A stretch of DNA of 64,000 nucleotides from Psettodes erumei (lineage: Eukaryota > Chordata > Actinopteri > Pleuronectiformes > Psettodidae). This document shows, one piece after another, positions 1-11,462 of the stretch. Below the pieces are notes generated by a model. The model did not search any database. It was not told where the DNA came from and worked only from the letters and a program-made list of their open reading frames with translations. A program made the position numbers and the translations under genes. The stretch covers positions 124,001-188,000 of the forward strand of contig JAFBJZ010000659.1 of NCBI GenBank assembly GCA_016785225.1. Direction: 5' to 3'. The first letter of the stretch is position 1, and every line of letters begins with the position of its first letter.

Positions 1-369
1 GCGGAGCATGTCATACACACACCTGTGAGTGTAATCTCACATTGTGTAGCAGCTTCATTTAAATGGGCCTTTCTCAGGGTCGTCACCCCACTCTCTTGCT
101 CAAACACACACCTCCAAAGAATGCCTTGGGGGCTGCAACCTACACTGGTTACACATGGCACTCATCACAGTGCAGAGAATGGTCCTTCTGTATTCATGCA
201 ATGCTGGAGAAGAATTGTATTTAGTCTCCAATACAACATGAATTCTGCATTTTACTATCCATTTTCAAGAGTTTTCACACAATTTGGCATTTACTATTTG
301 AAAAGTTTTTGGGACAACAATGGAGTTCTGTAACACAGAGGAATAAAGTATATCAGGTTTTTATGGTGG
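1..369. other. Unassigned flanking sequence
   Basis: No gene, RNA or repeat is recognised here. The reading frames are short and show no protein-family motifs. It lies far downstream of the phf14 3' end, which is near 13.2 kb on the minus strand. Confidence 0.4.
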
Positions 370-676
370 CTCCTACGGTGACACAATGGTGCAATGATTA
401 GTCAGCTCACGGCAAAAAGGTTCTCATTTTTCCTGTGTGGAGTTTGCATGTTCTCCCTGTGCCTGTGTAGGTTTTCTCTGGCTTCCTTTCTCTCCACAAA
501 AAACATGCAGGTCAGGTTGACTTGTGATTCTTAAATGCCCATAGGTGTGATAGTCTAGGTGTGTCAGCCCAGTGATAGACTGGTGAACTGTCCATGGTGC
601 ACCCTGCCCTTGGCTCTAGTCCCCTGTGACCCTGAAAGGAATACGGTATAGGCAATGGATGGATAGAGGGTGGCTC
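370..676 (+). repeat. Degenerate fish SINE-like dispersed repeat
   Basis: The stretch matches from memory a very common teleost repeat. It contains the phrases GTGTGGAGTTTGCATGTTCTC and TTTTCTC-GGCTTCC, then a run through ACATGCAGGT to ATAGGTGTGA, and ends in CCCTGTGACCCTGA followed by CAATGGATGGATAG. The head (about 377-410) resembles a decayed box A-like segment, which would fit a tRNA-derived SINE, but no clean box B survives. It is heavily mutated and certainly old. The class (SINE or part of a DNA element) is uncertain. Confidence 0.6.
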
Positions 677-779
677 AGGACAAAGCACAGAAGACAGAGT
701 ACAAACATTAAGGAAAATAATCCCCAATCCAGAAATGCTGCAAATATGAAAACACACTTTTTCCATTTTAAATATACTA

Positions 780-1440
780 TATATTGTTTGAAACATCGAG
801 GTGAATCTCTGATGTTTTGGGGCTGTGTAAGCTAAAGTGGCAAAAAGGGTTAGTCAAAATTGATAGACAGATGAATGCAGCATGTTATCAGAAAATATTG
901 GAGGACAATTTGCAATCATCAGCCTGAGAGATATGCATGGGACGCACTTGGACATTATAACATGTCAACCCTTCAGTGGTGACAACAGAAAAAAGTGGAA
1001 GGCTCTGAAGTGTCCCTCACAGTCTCCTGACCTCAATATTATTGAGCCACTTTAGGGACATCTCAAACATGCAGTTCATGCAAGACAACACAAGAATGGA
1101 CCTGGAGACTTTTTGCCAAGCAGAATGGGCAGCATTAGCCACCTGAGAATATAAAGGGCCTCATCCACAACTGTCACAAAAGACTAACAATATTAAGGAC
1201 TAAGGGTATGTAAACATTTGAACGGAGACATCTCAGCATTTTTTTATTGTTATGTTTTCTTTACTGACTGTGCTATTCTGTGACACCTTATAGATACATT
1301 TGAGTCCCATTAATAATAGAATAAAGGTCTTTTACTTGATCACTCTCATTTTCTAGAATGGTACTCATCTTAAAATTCTGCCAGGATATGTAAAGTTATG
1401 GTCACAAATGTATGGAAATGTTTTTCGTGAGCGGTATACA
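780..1440 (+). mobile_element. Decayed Tc1-like transposon remnant
   Basis: Conceptual translation in broken frames gives debris of a Tc1-like transposase. The clearest block is the sequence at about 1020-1050, which reads as SPDLNIIEP, the conserved block around the third catalytic residue (SPDLNPIE in live copies). Downstream codons resemble the usual C-terminal region before frames dissolve into stops. The tail around 1200-1440 (GGTATGTAAACATTTGA and CACAAATGTATGGAAATG) looks like the terminal region of such elements. No open frame or clear terminal repeat pair remains, so this is a dead copy. Confidence 0.6.
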
Positions 1441-3319
1441 CTGATTGAATATAGCACCAAACAAATACATAAAAACGAATTCAACCTCAATTAAATTAGA
1501 ATTGACCTAAATCTCAATAAACACTGACTTGGTCACACAAGGCTCAAAATAGGTAATTAATGTGGATAAACTAATGTGGATAAAGAGCATTATAGCATAT
1601 ATAACATAACATTTATAATCAAGCAGTTCCTAAAGTAAGATTACAGACTCGTGTTACCATGATGAGCTGCAGAAAATTTGTTTGGCAGACTTGACAAGCA
1701 ATAAATCAACCATAACCATAAATAGGAAACTCTTATGCACATTGTTTGCAGGCCCAGTTAACCCACTTGACTGCATCTGAACAAATCAGTAGTGTTTACA
1801 TCTAATGCACCATTGGTATGCTGAAACTTTTTTACAACACATGTACAACAGATCTTTTGTTGACATGTTTTATATGACAGTTTCTTTCAAAGAAACAGCA
1901 TGAAATCAGAGATAATGGCTCAGATGAATGTGACCATTGAGTAAGAACTGGGCATTGTTGATCATAATTATGTGTTATGTTTGTGATGATGTAAAAGGAA
2001 AAGAGCATTCCACTTCCATCACTTCAGTGTTTTCTGAAGATGATTTTGAGAGATCCTCCTTTCAATTTAAACCAAGTGGTGAACATATAAGAGTTCTTCA
2101 AATCTGCAACACTTATTGTGTTCATGTGACCCTTGACCCATGTGACAGGCAGCTGGATAGTGGAAGAATAATAATGCTAATACTGTCTGTGCTAATCAGT
2201 TAAAATAATAGCTTGTGGTTTAGCAATCAAGCAGCAGTTTTCTGTGAACTGTCCCTCTATTTCAGCGATGAATCAGAGCAATTGTGTAGGCTATTTTATG
2301 GCAGCAGAAATGAGCACTGTGGTCAGAGAATAGCACAAACCACTCATAAACAAGCCTTCAGTGACAGATTAGAAATGTAGGTATGCCATTTCCTCCACTT
2401 GTAAAACCACTGGTGACCTTTAAATATGTGCAGAGATAGAAATATTGGCTCAGCCTCTTGAAGAATATTATAAATTGCTTAGCACCTCACCCCACCCCAC
2501 CACACGCACTGTTGTATCTGCAGTAATGGAAAAGTTGAAAAATGAGGACTAATTTAATGATTATATAATGATTAAAAGAATTGAAAGGATTTTTTCATGT
2601 TTCTATTTTTATTGGGAAAACAACATGAACATCATCAAAGTAGCACTTCACTGCAGATTAACACTGTGGTAAAAACACATGTAACACATGCATTTACATT
2701 TGGTCATTCCCTGAACACAACATTAATAATTGTCTATATTTCTGTGTGCATTTGCTACTGATTTGTGTTGTATGCGTGAGTATGTATTTCAGTGCTTTCT
2801 ATTTTTGCGCAGTTGGGTTGTTGGTTGCCATAAATTGACAAATGGGTTATAAATTGTACATGGTGGATGGACTGTAAGTGGATTGAATTTCATATGAAAT
2901 CTGGCAACTTGACAAAATTATTGATCTGAACGAAGTTTGGGCCATGCAAATTATAGGGTGTTCCAGGAGAAATGACCCAGTCTGAAATATGGGTGAAACC
3001 CTTTGAAACACTGCACCAGCTGTCTGAACAGAGAGAGAAGATTATTGGCAACCATTTTAAAATTCAGCAGAAAATTAAACATTCAAGTGGTCATACAGAA
3101 ATGATCATCAGTGGTAAAATTTTTGGATTTTGGCAGTATGTTTAATATTTGATCTTGGGAGAGAGGGGTTATGATGGGAAAGAGATACTTTTTTAAAGGA
3201 GCTACTTCACTCATTAAGCCTGTTAGGCACATTGTTCTGTAAAACTAGATAACCTCAGTTCAGTCTCCATGACCTTTGCATTCTATATTGTTGCAAATCT
3301 GAAAAACAAAGCTGGGTAT
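1441..3319. other. AT-rich intergenic sequence, nothing recognised
   Basis: No convincing exon, RNA gene or known repeat was found on either strand. The longest open frame (1937-2203, plus) has no family motif and no good initiation or splice context. It is treated as noise. Confidence 0.4.
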
Positions 3320-3440
3320 AACAATAGGCACTAAGGATGGTTATGTGGGGTGTCATATTCATGGTCCTTGGAGGATGAATCCAAATGATTTCCATGACCC
3401 TGTGACATTCCCTGTAGCACCTCCTAAATTTTAAGTCCAA
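3320..3440 (+). repeat. Fragment of a common fish dispersed repeat (family A)
   Basis: The phrase running through ATTCATGGTCCTTGGAGGATGAA to CCTGTGACATTCCCTGTAGCACC resembles a teleost family whose usual text is ATTCATGGTCCCCAGAGGATGAA followed by CTAGCGCCACC. A different part of what seems to be the same family is found near 26.7 kb. The assignment is by memory of the family only. Confidence 0.45.
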
Positions 3441-5519
3441 CTGAAAGTACGCAAATTTCTTTTCCTTCTTTTTTTTGATTAGCTATGACAGAATTTTCAT
3501 TGTTTTCTTAAAAACTCAAATAAAACAGATGATTACTTGATACAGTACGACCATATTGTATAGGATATTCTTGGTAACTTAGTGGTAATTTGGTAATTTA
3601 AATTCCAGCTAACTTTTAGGAAATTATGGGAAAATTACCAGGACATTAGCTGGAAAACAAGGCACTGTAAAATTTACAATAAAAATGACACATCTAATGA
3701 ATGCTGCTGTTAGATTTAGTGAGCACAATCCTGCTCTCCAGAGGATGAACACTTTTTATTTCAAACATACACTCTACTCTAGCACCACTCTCTGTTAAAA
3801 ATGGTTAACTTTATGGCAACTTTATGTCTTTTAATCCAGTGGACAGCATTATGCTCCTGAGGGAATCACTCCATGTTAATGTGTCCACAACATCTTCTTC
3901 ATTATAAGGTACAGTGACACCTGCCACATGTACGAGTCCACAGATCCACAGAGCAGATCCCACTGAGGTTACTGTACGGAGCCTGCTGTAGTGCTAAGAC
4001 TAAAAAAAAAATACAATGTACCACTTTGTCATATGATTAAATTAGAATACTACATGTTAATATTATTGCTGAGACCAATTTTATGATGGTTGTCTATAAA
4101 ACTTTTGTATATGCTGCTGCCAGTTCAATCTGAATACAAACAAAGCAGTTGTGTTAGATGTTACAGGTCATTGAACTCAAGGAGATGAAAATAGACATAC
4201 ATCAAAAACAGATTCATGAACAAGTATTTGAGGGGTTTCAGGGTGATGTGGACCCCCCATCTCCTGAGGAGCCAGTCAGGAGGCGTATTTTTAGAGGTTG
4301 TGAATGCAGCACTGTTTGGGCAGCAGATGGTGTTTTAGAGGGGGTGGGGTGCAATTTACAGTAAACAAATTTTTTATACTTGGCAGGTCATGGAGAGAGC
4401 TTCAACAGTATGGCAATTTAATAAGAGTGCTCAAACAAACTCTGACAGAGCAAAACTTATGTGAGATAAAATAACCTCACTGTGACTCTGAAAAGAGCCC
4501 TGAGGACAGGCTGCTTTACTCTGGCAAATGGTGCATCTTTGGAGAGTGGACTGAAAATAATGCTGCCTGTTATATTTTTAAAGTGTAAAGACAGAAGTTA
4601 TACAATCTTCAAACACCCACTGTGGAAGGAAACTAACGTTCGGGATAGACAGGAAATATAAATGACCGGGCATTTATTTGTACAGTTTATAATCCTTTCA
4701 ACCTTGTGTTACCTGTAACGGTATTATCATGCAACAATGTGGAACACTTTGACCTTATGTTTTGTTAGCTGAACCACTTAATTTATTTAAACCATGTTCT
4801 TAAATTCATATTAATAAAACATGAAAACAAAATGCACAGAAAGACTTTTGGATGATATAATCTGAAGGCTAAAATGACCTACCACATTACATTGAAATTA
4901 ACAGTCAAAGGATAAAGAACTATTTTTAAATAGTGGCAAAAAGAGCTATGTTACAGCAAGTCCTTCTCAAGTGACTTCTCAAGTTATTCAACATGAGGTT
5001 TAAGTCGATTATTAAATGATAATTATATGTGTTACTTTAAAGATAGGATTTCAAAACTGGTACTTAGAATGTATTATTTTAAATATTCATTAAATTTATA
5101 CTCACTGATGTAAGATATATGTTTTGAGTCATATTGTTCGACTGAGCCCCCATGGTCAAGTTTCCAGAGTCTCTGTCAGTTTGGATTGACTGTGACTCTC
5201 TGCATACAACATACAAAGAGTTTTCATTTCAGGCTTGAACACAACACATCATATCAGCAGTGGGCCATGCATATCCAGATTATTAACCCTTTCTATAAAT
5301 CTATTGCCACTCCCAGAAAACTTATATGTTCATTTGTACAGGACATTTTTTTTGATAATGAACAGTAAAGTGTTTGGATAACATATGCAGTGATGGAATG
5401 GGTCTAGAGAGGAATGGAAGGAGGTGGTCTGCAGTGCTCAGCACCAGTGTCCTCTGAGGTGGTTGTTTTATGACACAGGTGGGAATGGATTGTGGCTGAC
5501 CCCAACCAACAGCCTCTGT

Positions 5520-5521
<2 letters not shown>
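3441..5521. other. Intergenic sequence, nothing recognised
   Basis: AT-rich sequence with only short open frames. The frame at 4158-4364 (plus) gives a 68-residue peptide with a few acidic and basic runs but no recognisable domain, and it is not bordered by clear splice sites. No RNA gene was seen. Confidence 0.4.
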
Positions 5522-5572
<51 letters not shown>

Positions 5573-5584
5573 ACACACACACAC
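5522..5584. repeat. (CA)n microsatellite, about 63 bp
   Basis: A nearly pure CA dinucleotide run with one TA interruption near 5568. It creates spurious His-Thr and Cys-Val open frames on the two strands, which are not genes. Confidence 0.97.
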
Positions 5585-6654
5585 TCAACTATCTGATAAA
5601 ACAGTCAGACACAGTGAGTATGTGTGTGTGTTGACATGTTTCAGTAAAAATGTGGCTGAACACATCAGACCAACCAGTTTTTATCCCCATGAAAGAAAAA
5701 TAGTGAGAGAAGACCCCCCCAACACACCACCACCACCACTTTCTGTCACAGATAAAATGAGGAGCATATAATTCTCCATCGTCTTATCCACTTCTTTATA
5801 GGGTTGAGGTATTTTGGAGGTATATGGGCTGATAATTTTCAGAAGGGAGACAATTTTCGGCTAAGGCTCACTGGTGGGTGATGTCTATATGAATTACACC
5901 ATCCATAAAACTGTAATGGGAAGGACAATCGGCAGCTTGAATCTGTGCAGCCTTGTAGGGTATTTTCGTTTTTATGTGGGTGTAAATTTGACATGTACCA
6001 AGGACAAGGCTCTTACCAGATGTCTTCCATTTTTGTATTGGTCTTATTATCTTGGTCAGTCATTCTCTAAATGCTGATTCACATGGATAAACAAACTAAA
6101 CTTAACATTAACATGACATAGTAAAACATGGAAAGAAAACACATCACACTAAATAAATCAAGTCAAATCAACACAAATAAAAAAAGCATACAAATGAAAG
6201 GCTATATTTGCATTTGCATGGAAATGAATGTGCTTCTCTTTCAGCCATTAAATTCCATATGCCATATGTGGTACAGTAGTGCAAATTCATAGTACATATA
6301 TATATATGTCTGAATAAGAGTTCTGATTGCTGCTTGTTGGATATGTCACAACAGCTGTGGGCACAGTACCACACTGAACGATGTGTTGTTGGTCTGATGA
6401 GAAAAAGAACAGAGGTGGGTGAACATTTATGGGTCTTATCCAACATGGAGCCTTCGTTTTCGAAACTTGGATTTAATGTTGGACATCTGTAGGAAATATT
6501 GGTGCTATGACTTTCTTCATGTGTTCTAAGCCCAGAGACAGGCAACCATCCAATCATTAGGTGACTGAAGCAGTTTTCAGTTAACAGTATGTAAAACCTT
6601 TGTGACATGGTCATAATTCTGCCACACTAATGTGCAACGCAGATTATCTTCTTT
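5585..6654. other. Intergenic sequence, nothing recognised
   Basis: No supported gene. A 148-residue minus-strand frame (6168-6614) lacks any known domain, has unremarkable codon use and is not flanked by plausible splice or promoter signals, so it is left out as chance. Confidence 0.4.
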
Positions 6655-7112
6655 TCTTGTTTCTTTCTGTTATTTTTCTCCTGTAGGGCACCTGTGTGGC
6701 AGGGGTTGCCTGGTTTTCTTCAGCAGGAACAGCACATGAGCCACAACTGTATTCACTCAGCTCATCAACTTGTCTTGAAAAGCATGGCCTTCACACTACT
6801 ATACTGCCAGATAATTCTGTCTTGCTCTGTAGTGCCTTGTGTCTTCCTAGTGTTTTTTTGTGATTCAGAGGGACTTTGCCCAGTGTTTTCCCACTCGCCC
6901 AGTTGTTTCAGCTAGTGTTTACTCATATTTTTTCTGGGTACTCAGGTTATTCCCTGTGAGTCTCACTGCCTACTCTGGCCTCACTGGCCTACTTTGTGCC
7001 AGCTCCCTCCCCCAACTGCCTGTGCCTTGGCTTTTGTACAATAAACTCTTTATTTTTACCAACCTGTACCTGTCTCTGCTTCGGTATCTGAATTCAACCA
7101 AAACCTAACAAA
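6655..7112 (+). mobile_element. LTR-like retroelement terminal fragment
   Basis: Pyrimidine-rich sequence with repeated AGTGTTTT-type phrases leads to an AATAAA signal at 7040-7045, followed by ATTTTTACCAACCTGTACC and GAATTCAACCAAAACCTAACA. From memory this resembles the R/U5 end of a fish LTR retrotransposon. No internal coding region is attached, so it is a solo or partial terminal repeat. Boundaries are approximate. Confidence 0.4.
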
Positions 7113-7393
7113 AATCAAGAACAAAATCAAGTCAAGTACAATACATTGCAGAACAGTTGCAGAACAGTTATGTCTAGTGTACCATGTCCTAAAGGTCATT
7201 TCCAATTATCATGACTTGAATAACTGTCAGTCACCTCCAAAACATGTCACATTGTGTAATTTTGTTAGTGTTTTTCCCACCTTCCAGGCCACTCCCTCTA
7301 AGAGCTATAAGAAGAGCATCTCTTTACCCATGTAGAAAGACATGCTGCACAGTAACACAGGTGCTCTCCTCTGGCACTCTGTCTTTTCCTTAG

Positions 7394-7565
7394 CAGGATT
7401 ATGCAAAAAACTGTTTTGGATGAAAATTACTCCTGAGGTGGATCATAGCAGAACTTAGAGGTGGTTGAATTTTGGGAGTGATCCAAATCAATCCAAATCT
7501 GGATCCAGGAAAAAAGGATTCACTATTTCAAGATTTCACATTTTGAGTTAAATCCCCATAAATGT
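7394..7565 (+). repeat. Fragment of a common fish dispersed repeat (family B)
   Basis: The piece starting AGCAGGATTATGCAAAAAACTG, then GAAAATTACT and AGTGATCCAAATCAATCCAAA, resembles a dispersed teleost family usually reading AGCAGGATTACGCAAAAACT. A second fragment of it lies near 22.5 kb. It is non-coding. Confidence 0.5.
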
Positions 7566-7992
7566 ATATAGATTTGAAATAAGAGATAACTGAATGATGA
7601 GGACACACATAACACATTAGCAACAGGTTTGTCTCCTGACTAACTGGATAAGAAATGGATTCAGGTCCATATAGTCTTCTGGTTTTGAGAATATTTCCAG
7701 CCACAGTCAGCGGTTGAGAGGAAGATGGATGGACAAAAATCTCAAATTCTGTGGCCTAAATACTGACAGAAAACGGAGTGGGGAGTAATCCACACAGACC
7801 TTATCCATCTCATAGAAGGTCTGAAAGGGGGCATCAAAGATGGAAGAAAATATTTACAGCTACGGCACTGAGAGATTCGGAGTGAAAAGCAAGAACCTCA
7901 GTTCTCCAAAAAAAACATCCGGCCATCTCAAGTCCAGGAGGCAGCAAGACACTGAGTGACTTGTGAAAGAAACTTGCCTTTGGAGACAGCAT

Positions 7993-8330
7993 AATGGCCT
8001 TCAACACAGTAATGGAGTTAATTATTCAAGCTTCTTGGTGGGTGGTTGGAGGGGAATGCCTGAAGAGTGGGCTGCGCCTTCCTCTGATCAGGGCGTTTAT
8101 GGATGACATGATGACATAACATCGACTAAAGCATGCACCAGAGCCCTCCTGGACAAACTCCAGGGTAACATCAGATGAGCACGAATGAAGGTTAAAACAA
8201 ACAAATCCCACAGTATCTCCATCGTCAAAGGCCAGCTCGCCAATGAGAGAAACTGCAGTGTGTTGTGTGTCTCAAAATACTAGCATCTGACAGCATGAAA
8301 GCCCAACAAGTTAAAATGCCACTTGGAGAC
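7993..8330 (+). pseudogene. Fossil R4/Dong-type LINE reverse transcriptase fragment
   Basis: Broken-frame translation gives MAFNTVMELI, then SGLRLPLIRAFMDD, then RMKVKTNKSHSISIVKGQL. This is the layout of the reverse transcriptase palm of the R4/Dong-type LINEs common in fish, with the catalytic F-x-D-D box as AFMDD at 8093-8107. Sequence from about 7.80 to 8.56 kb probably belongs to the same element but is too decayed to trace. Stops and frameshifts are frequent, and no endonuclease domain follows. The copy is dead, oriented plus, and sits downstream of phf14. The clade call rests on remembered motifs and could shift to a related LINE. Confidence 0.55.
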
Positions 8331-9234
8331 TACACAAAGAGAAATCTATTGATTTCTTTAAAAAAACCCTCCTTGACTGTCATATAAAGACTATTTATTA
8401 ATAACGTATGTCAGAGTCATTGATGCAAAGGATTTAAGGAAGGACTTGCGCAGCTCCAAATACATAACTAAAAGACCCACTGCAGACAAAATATTCCACA
8501 TCCAATTACTTAAAAGATGGTAAGACGGAGCTCAGGCAATGCCAGGGAAACAAAAAGCCCTGCAAGTGCTAGTGAAGCATGTTTTCCCCAATGTGCAGTG
8601 AACACACTGAGAGCCACTAGCATCTCAACAGCTGAGTCCTGAGCTGATGATGATATTGACAGTCATTATTGCCACAGTAAACTAAATCAATACAACCTCT
8701 GCTCTACAAAGGCATTTCCAGAAATATCTCCCAGTGCAGAATCCTGCAAAATATGATTGGATCCAGGACCCTTTCAGTGCAACACCAGCTGTGGACCTCA
8801 GCACTGCAGAAGAGGAACAGCTCCTTGATGCCACCTCTGATTTAACATTGAGGCTGCAGTTTAGGTCCAAGACATTAGCTGCATTTTGGGTTTGAGTCTC
8901 AAGGTACATACCTGATTTCAGCAGATCTGCAGCAAAAAGCAAGCCCGTAGCAGTACCTAAACGATTACAGGACAAAGTGTAATTCTTGCAGATAAAAAGT
9001 TAATGTTTGTTAATTTCCAGGGAATTGTATTTTATGTTATTTTTGTGAGGAGAGAAAGTTTTCAGAAAACCACTAACCACTAACCACCAAAACAATGTAT
9101 GCAGTTACAAAGGCAAATGTTATAAGATGCATATTGCTTTTTCCCTTTTAATACATCCAGTCTAAAAGGGACTTTTTCCTGATTTAATTTTAACAGAGCA
9201 GAAACACATCATAAATGTGAAAATGAAAAATCAA
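8331..9234. other. Intergenic sequence, probably further LINE debris
   Basis: The first 200 bp may continue the fossil LINE. Beyond that nothing is recognised. A 97-residue minus-strand frame at 8682-8975 has no family motif. Confidence 0.35.
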
Positions 9235-9600
9235 TGTCAAGTCAAGTAAGGCATCAAAAACATCACAGAAGAGTAATGCATGATAAACATCATGGAAAAA
9301 ACACATATTAAGGTGTAAAAAATGTCAAAAAGTCATTATAATATAGTGAAGTATTGAAAACATTAAAAAACTTCCTAGCATAGTAAAACATCAAAAAGGT
9401 AATGAAAAAGGTCAAAAATTTTAAAAAGTCATTAAAATGTCGTAGTATAGTAGAGCATCAAAAACATCACTAAAAACATCTTAGACAGTATGGCATCAAA
9501 CACGCCATGAATAACAACATAATATATTATAATATACTACATAATACATTATAGAATATGAAAAACATCACAGTGTAGTAAGGCATTAAAAAGGTTTTGG
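9235..9600 (+). repeat. Decayed minisatellite built on AGTAAGGCATCAAAAACATCA
   Basis: The phrase AGTAAGGCATCAAAAA or close variants (AGTAAAACATCAAAAA, AGTAGAGCATCAAAAA, AGTATGGCATCAAA, AGTAAGGCATTAAAAA) returns repeatedly across the block, mixed with AAAAAGTCATTA-type spacers. Unit spacing is irregular, from about 30 to 100 bp, and the copies have diverged strongly. It looks like an old tandem array degraded by point mutation and deletion. Confidence 0.7.
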
Positions 9601-11314
9601 GAATCATGAATGTACAACATTTTCATGGCAATTAATACAGTATTTGTTGAGATAATTCTGTCTGGGCCAAAGTGAATGTCCGCACAACTAATAGTGAGCT
9701 GAGACAAAGGGTTACATTTTACTGAAACCAATCATGTAAATGTAAAATTGCTCTGACATGATGACAGGAAAATCCAAACTCCTTATTAACTGCATTTATA
9801 TCCTTAAGACGTGTATGTGTTTTCTATGTTGCAAGAACAAACAAATCCTATTTCAACTGATGGTCATTACATAAACTCACAGAGTTTTTTCCCCTGCCAT
9901 CCAGAACCATCCTTTGTCTGACTGAGCACAGTGCAGTTGTACAGCCACAGTATACAATAATAGAAATGACACAAACTGTACATAATTCATGTGATACAAG
10001 TGAATTTCAAGAGAACTTAAATTAAAACATATCTCTGTTTTAATAGAAACCATGAAATTACATAGGTAATGTCAATAATTTTAATGTAACTGAAATTTTT
10101 ACTACTATTAACTATTTCTCTTGCAGGAGTGGAGATCCTGCTTATAAGAGTCACTGATTTAATGTGATTTCAGTGTTTGCATTGAGTATTTGCAATGATA
10201 ACAGTAATACTGTACAACAGAGAGTAGACCAAAAATGGAACAAATAAGGATGCACTATACATGACAACATTTGTCAATGTACAGCTTTGATACAGAATTT
10301 GTAAAACAACTGTGATTGCTCAGACAGATGTGACAGTGTCAGTGTTCTGAGACGTGTCTGGTGATACTGACAATGTATGGTTGATGTGAAATCACAACAA
10401 AGCCTGCACTCTTTCCTTTGTAGCTGTTAAGGACCACTCCTGCTCTTTGTCTAATTCTCATCATCAGGAGCTGTTTAGTATGCTGCTGGTGTAAATGGGA
10501 GATTGGCGGGGCACTGGGTGGCAGAGCGGGCCACTCTATCATCAGTGTGCCCATTGCTGCTATCATACGCCTAATGACATCGCTCTCAGATGGCATGCTG
10601 TGAGCTCAACCGCAGGGAGCCCAGCTCAAAGTCTGCAGGCGCTGAGGCCTCTCGTCATCAATTCTCCAGATAATGTCTTTCACGGTTCAGCAGTCTTACA
10701 GGGCTTCCCTCCTGTCTGGCCTTGAAATGGGTAAATTAATAGTTCCTTTGAAAAAAATTGGAATTACACCCCTCGATGCCTTAATGTCAGAATGCAATAG
10801 CGTTGACATCACAGGTCTGACTGCTGATGGAATATGAAGATTTGAGAAACACGCTGGAGAGGAGGACAGTGTGAGGTGTACAAATATGCAAGAGCCCCCT
10901 TCCTCTCTTCTCAGCATGGACCTGTACAGCACTGTGTTCTGTTTTAATCCTTAACCTGAAGAGGAAAACCCTTTGGTCCAGTGAAACACTTTGAGACTGA
11001 ATAATTTTCCTACATTATCCAGGACAGTATCACTCCAAAAACAGTTTTCTGTAGCAGTTTATATTACAACAGTTTTAAGCATATGGTAGCATAGTCTCAC
11101 TTTTAGTATGCATGTATAGTGGGACAAGAACAGTAGTTCAATTAAATCACATTAAACTGTTCATTTAAACGTAGTCAATGTTGATGCATACTGTATCCAT
11201 CTGCATATACATTTTAATGTGTTAATGTTTAACTGACTGAGATGAATATGAATATGAATTTTACCAGTTCAAGATATTATATACTCAGTCAGACTGATAT
11301 ATACTGTATATATA
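9601..11314. other. Intergenic sequence downstream of phf14
   Basis: No gene recognised. The segment from about 10.33 to 10.93 kb is less AT-rich and less repetitive than its surroundings and could be a conserved non-coding element, but it shows no coding signature in any frame. The sequence turns AT-rich and palindromic (ATATACTGTATATATA) just before the transposon at 11.3 kb. Confidence 0.4.
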
Positions 11315-11343
11315 CACTCACCGGCCACTTTATTAGGTACACC
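11315..11343 (+). repeat. Left terminal inverted repeat of the transposon
   Basis: Begins CACTCACCGGCCACTTTATT and pairs with 12506-12534 in reverse with one mismatch. It is preceded by TA. Confidence 0.95.
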
Positions 11344-11462
11344 TGTCCAACTGCTCGTTAACACTTAATTTCTAATGAGCCAATCACATGGCGGCAACTC
11401 AGTGCATTTAGGCATGTAGACATGGTCAAGACAATCTCCTGCAGTTCAAACCGAGCATCAGT

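Noticed and set aside
5322..5771. Cys-Val and His-Thr rich open frames on both strands
   Set aside because: They are translations of the (CA)n microsatellite, not proteins.
6168..6614. 148-residue minus-strand frame as a possible gene
   Set aside because: No domain, no signal peptide or promoter, no splice context, and composition like surrounding non-coding sequence.
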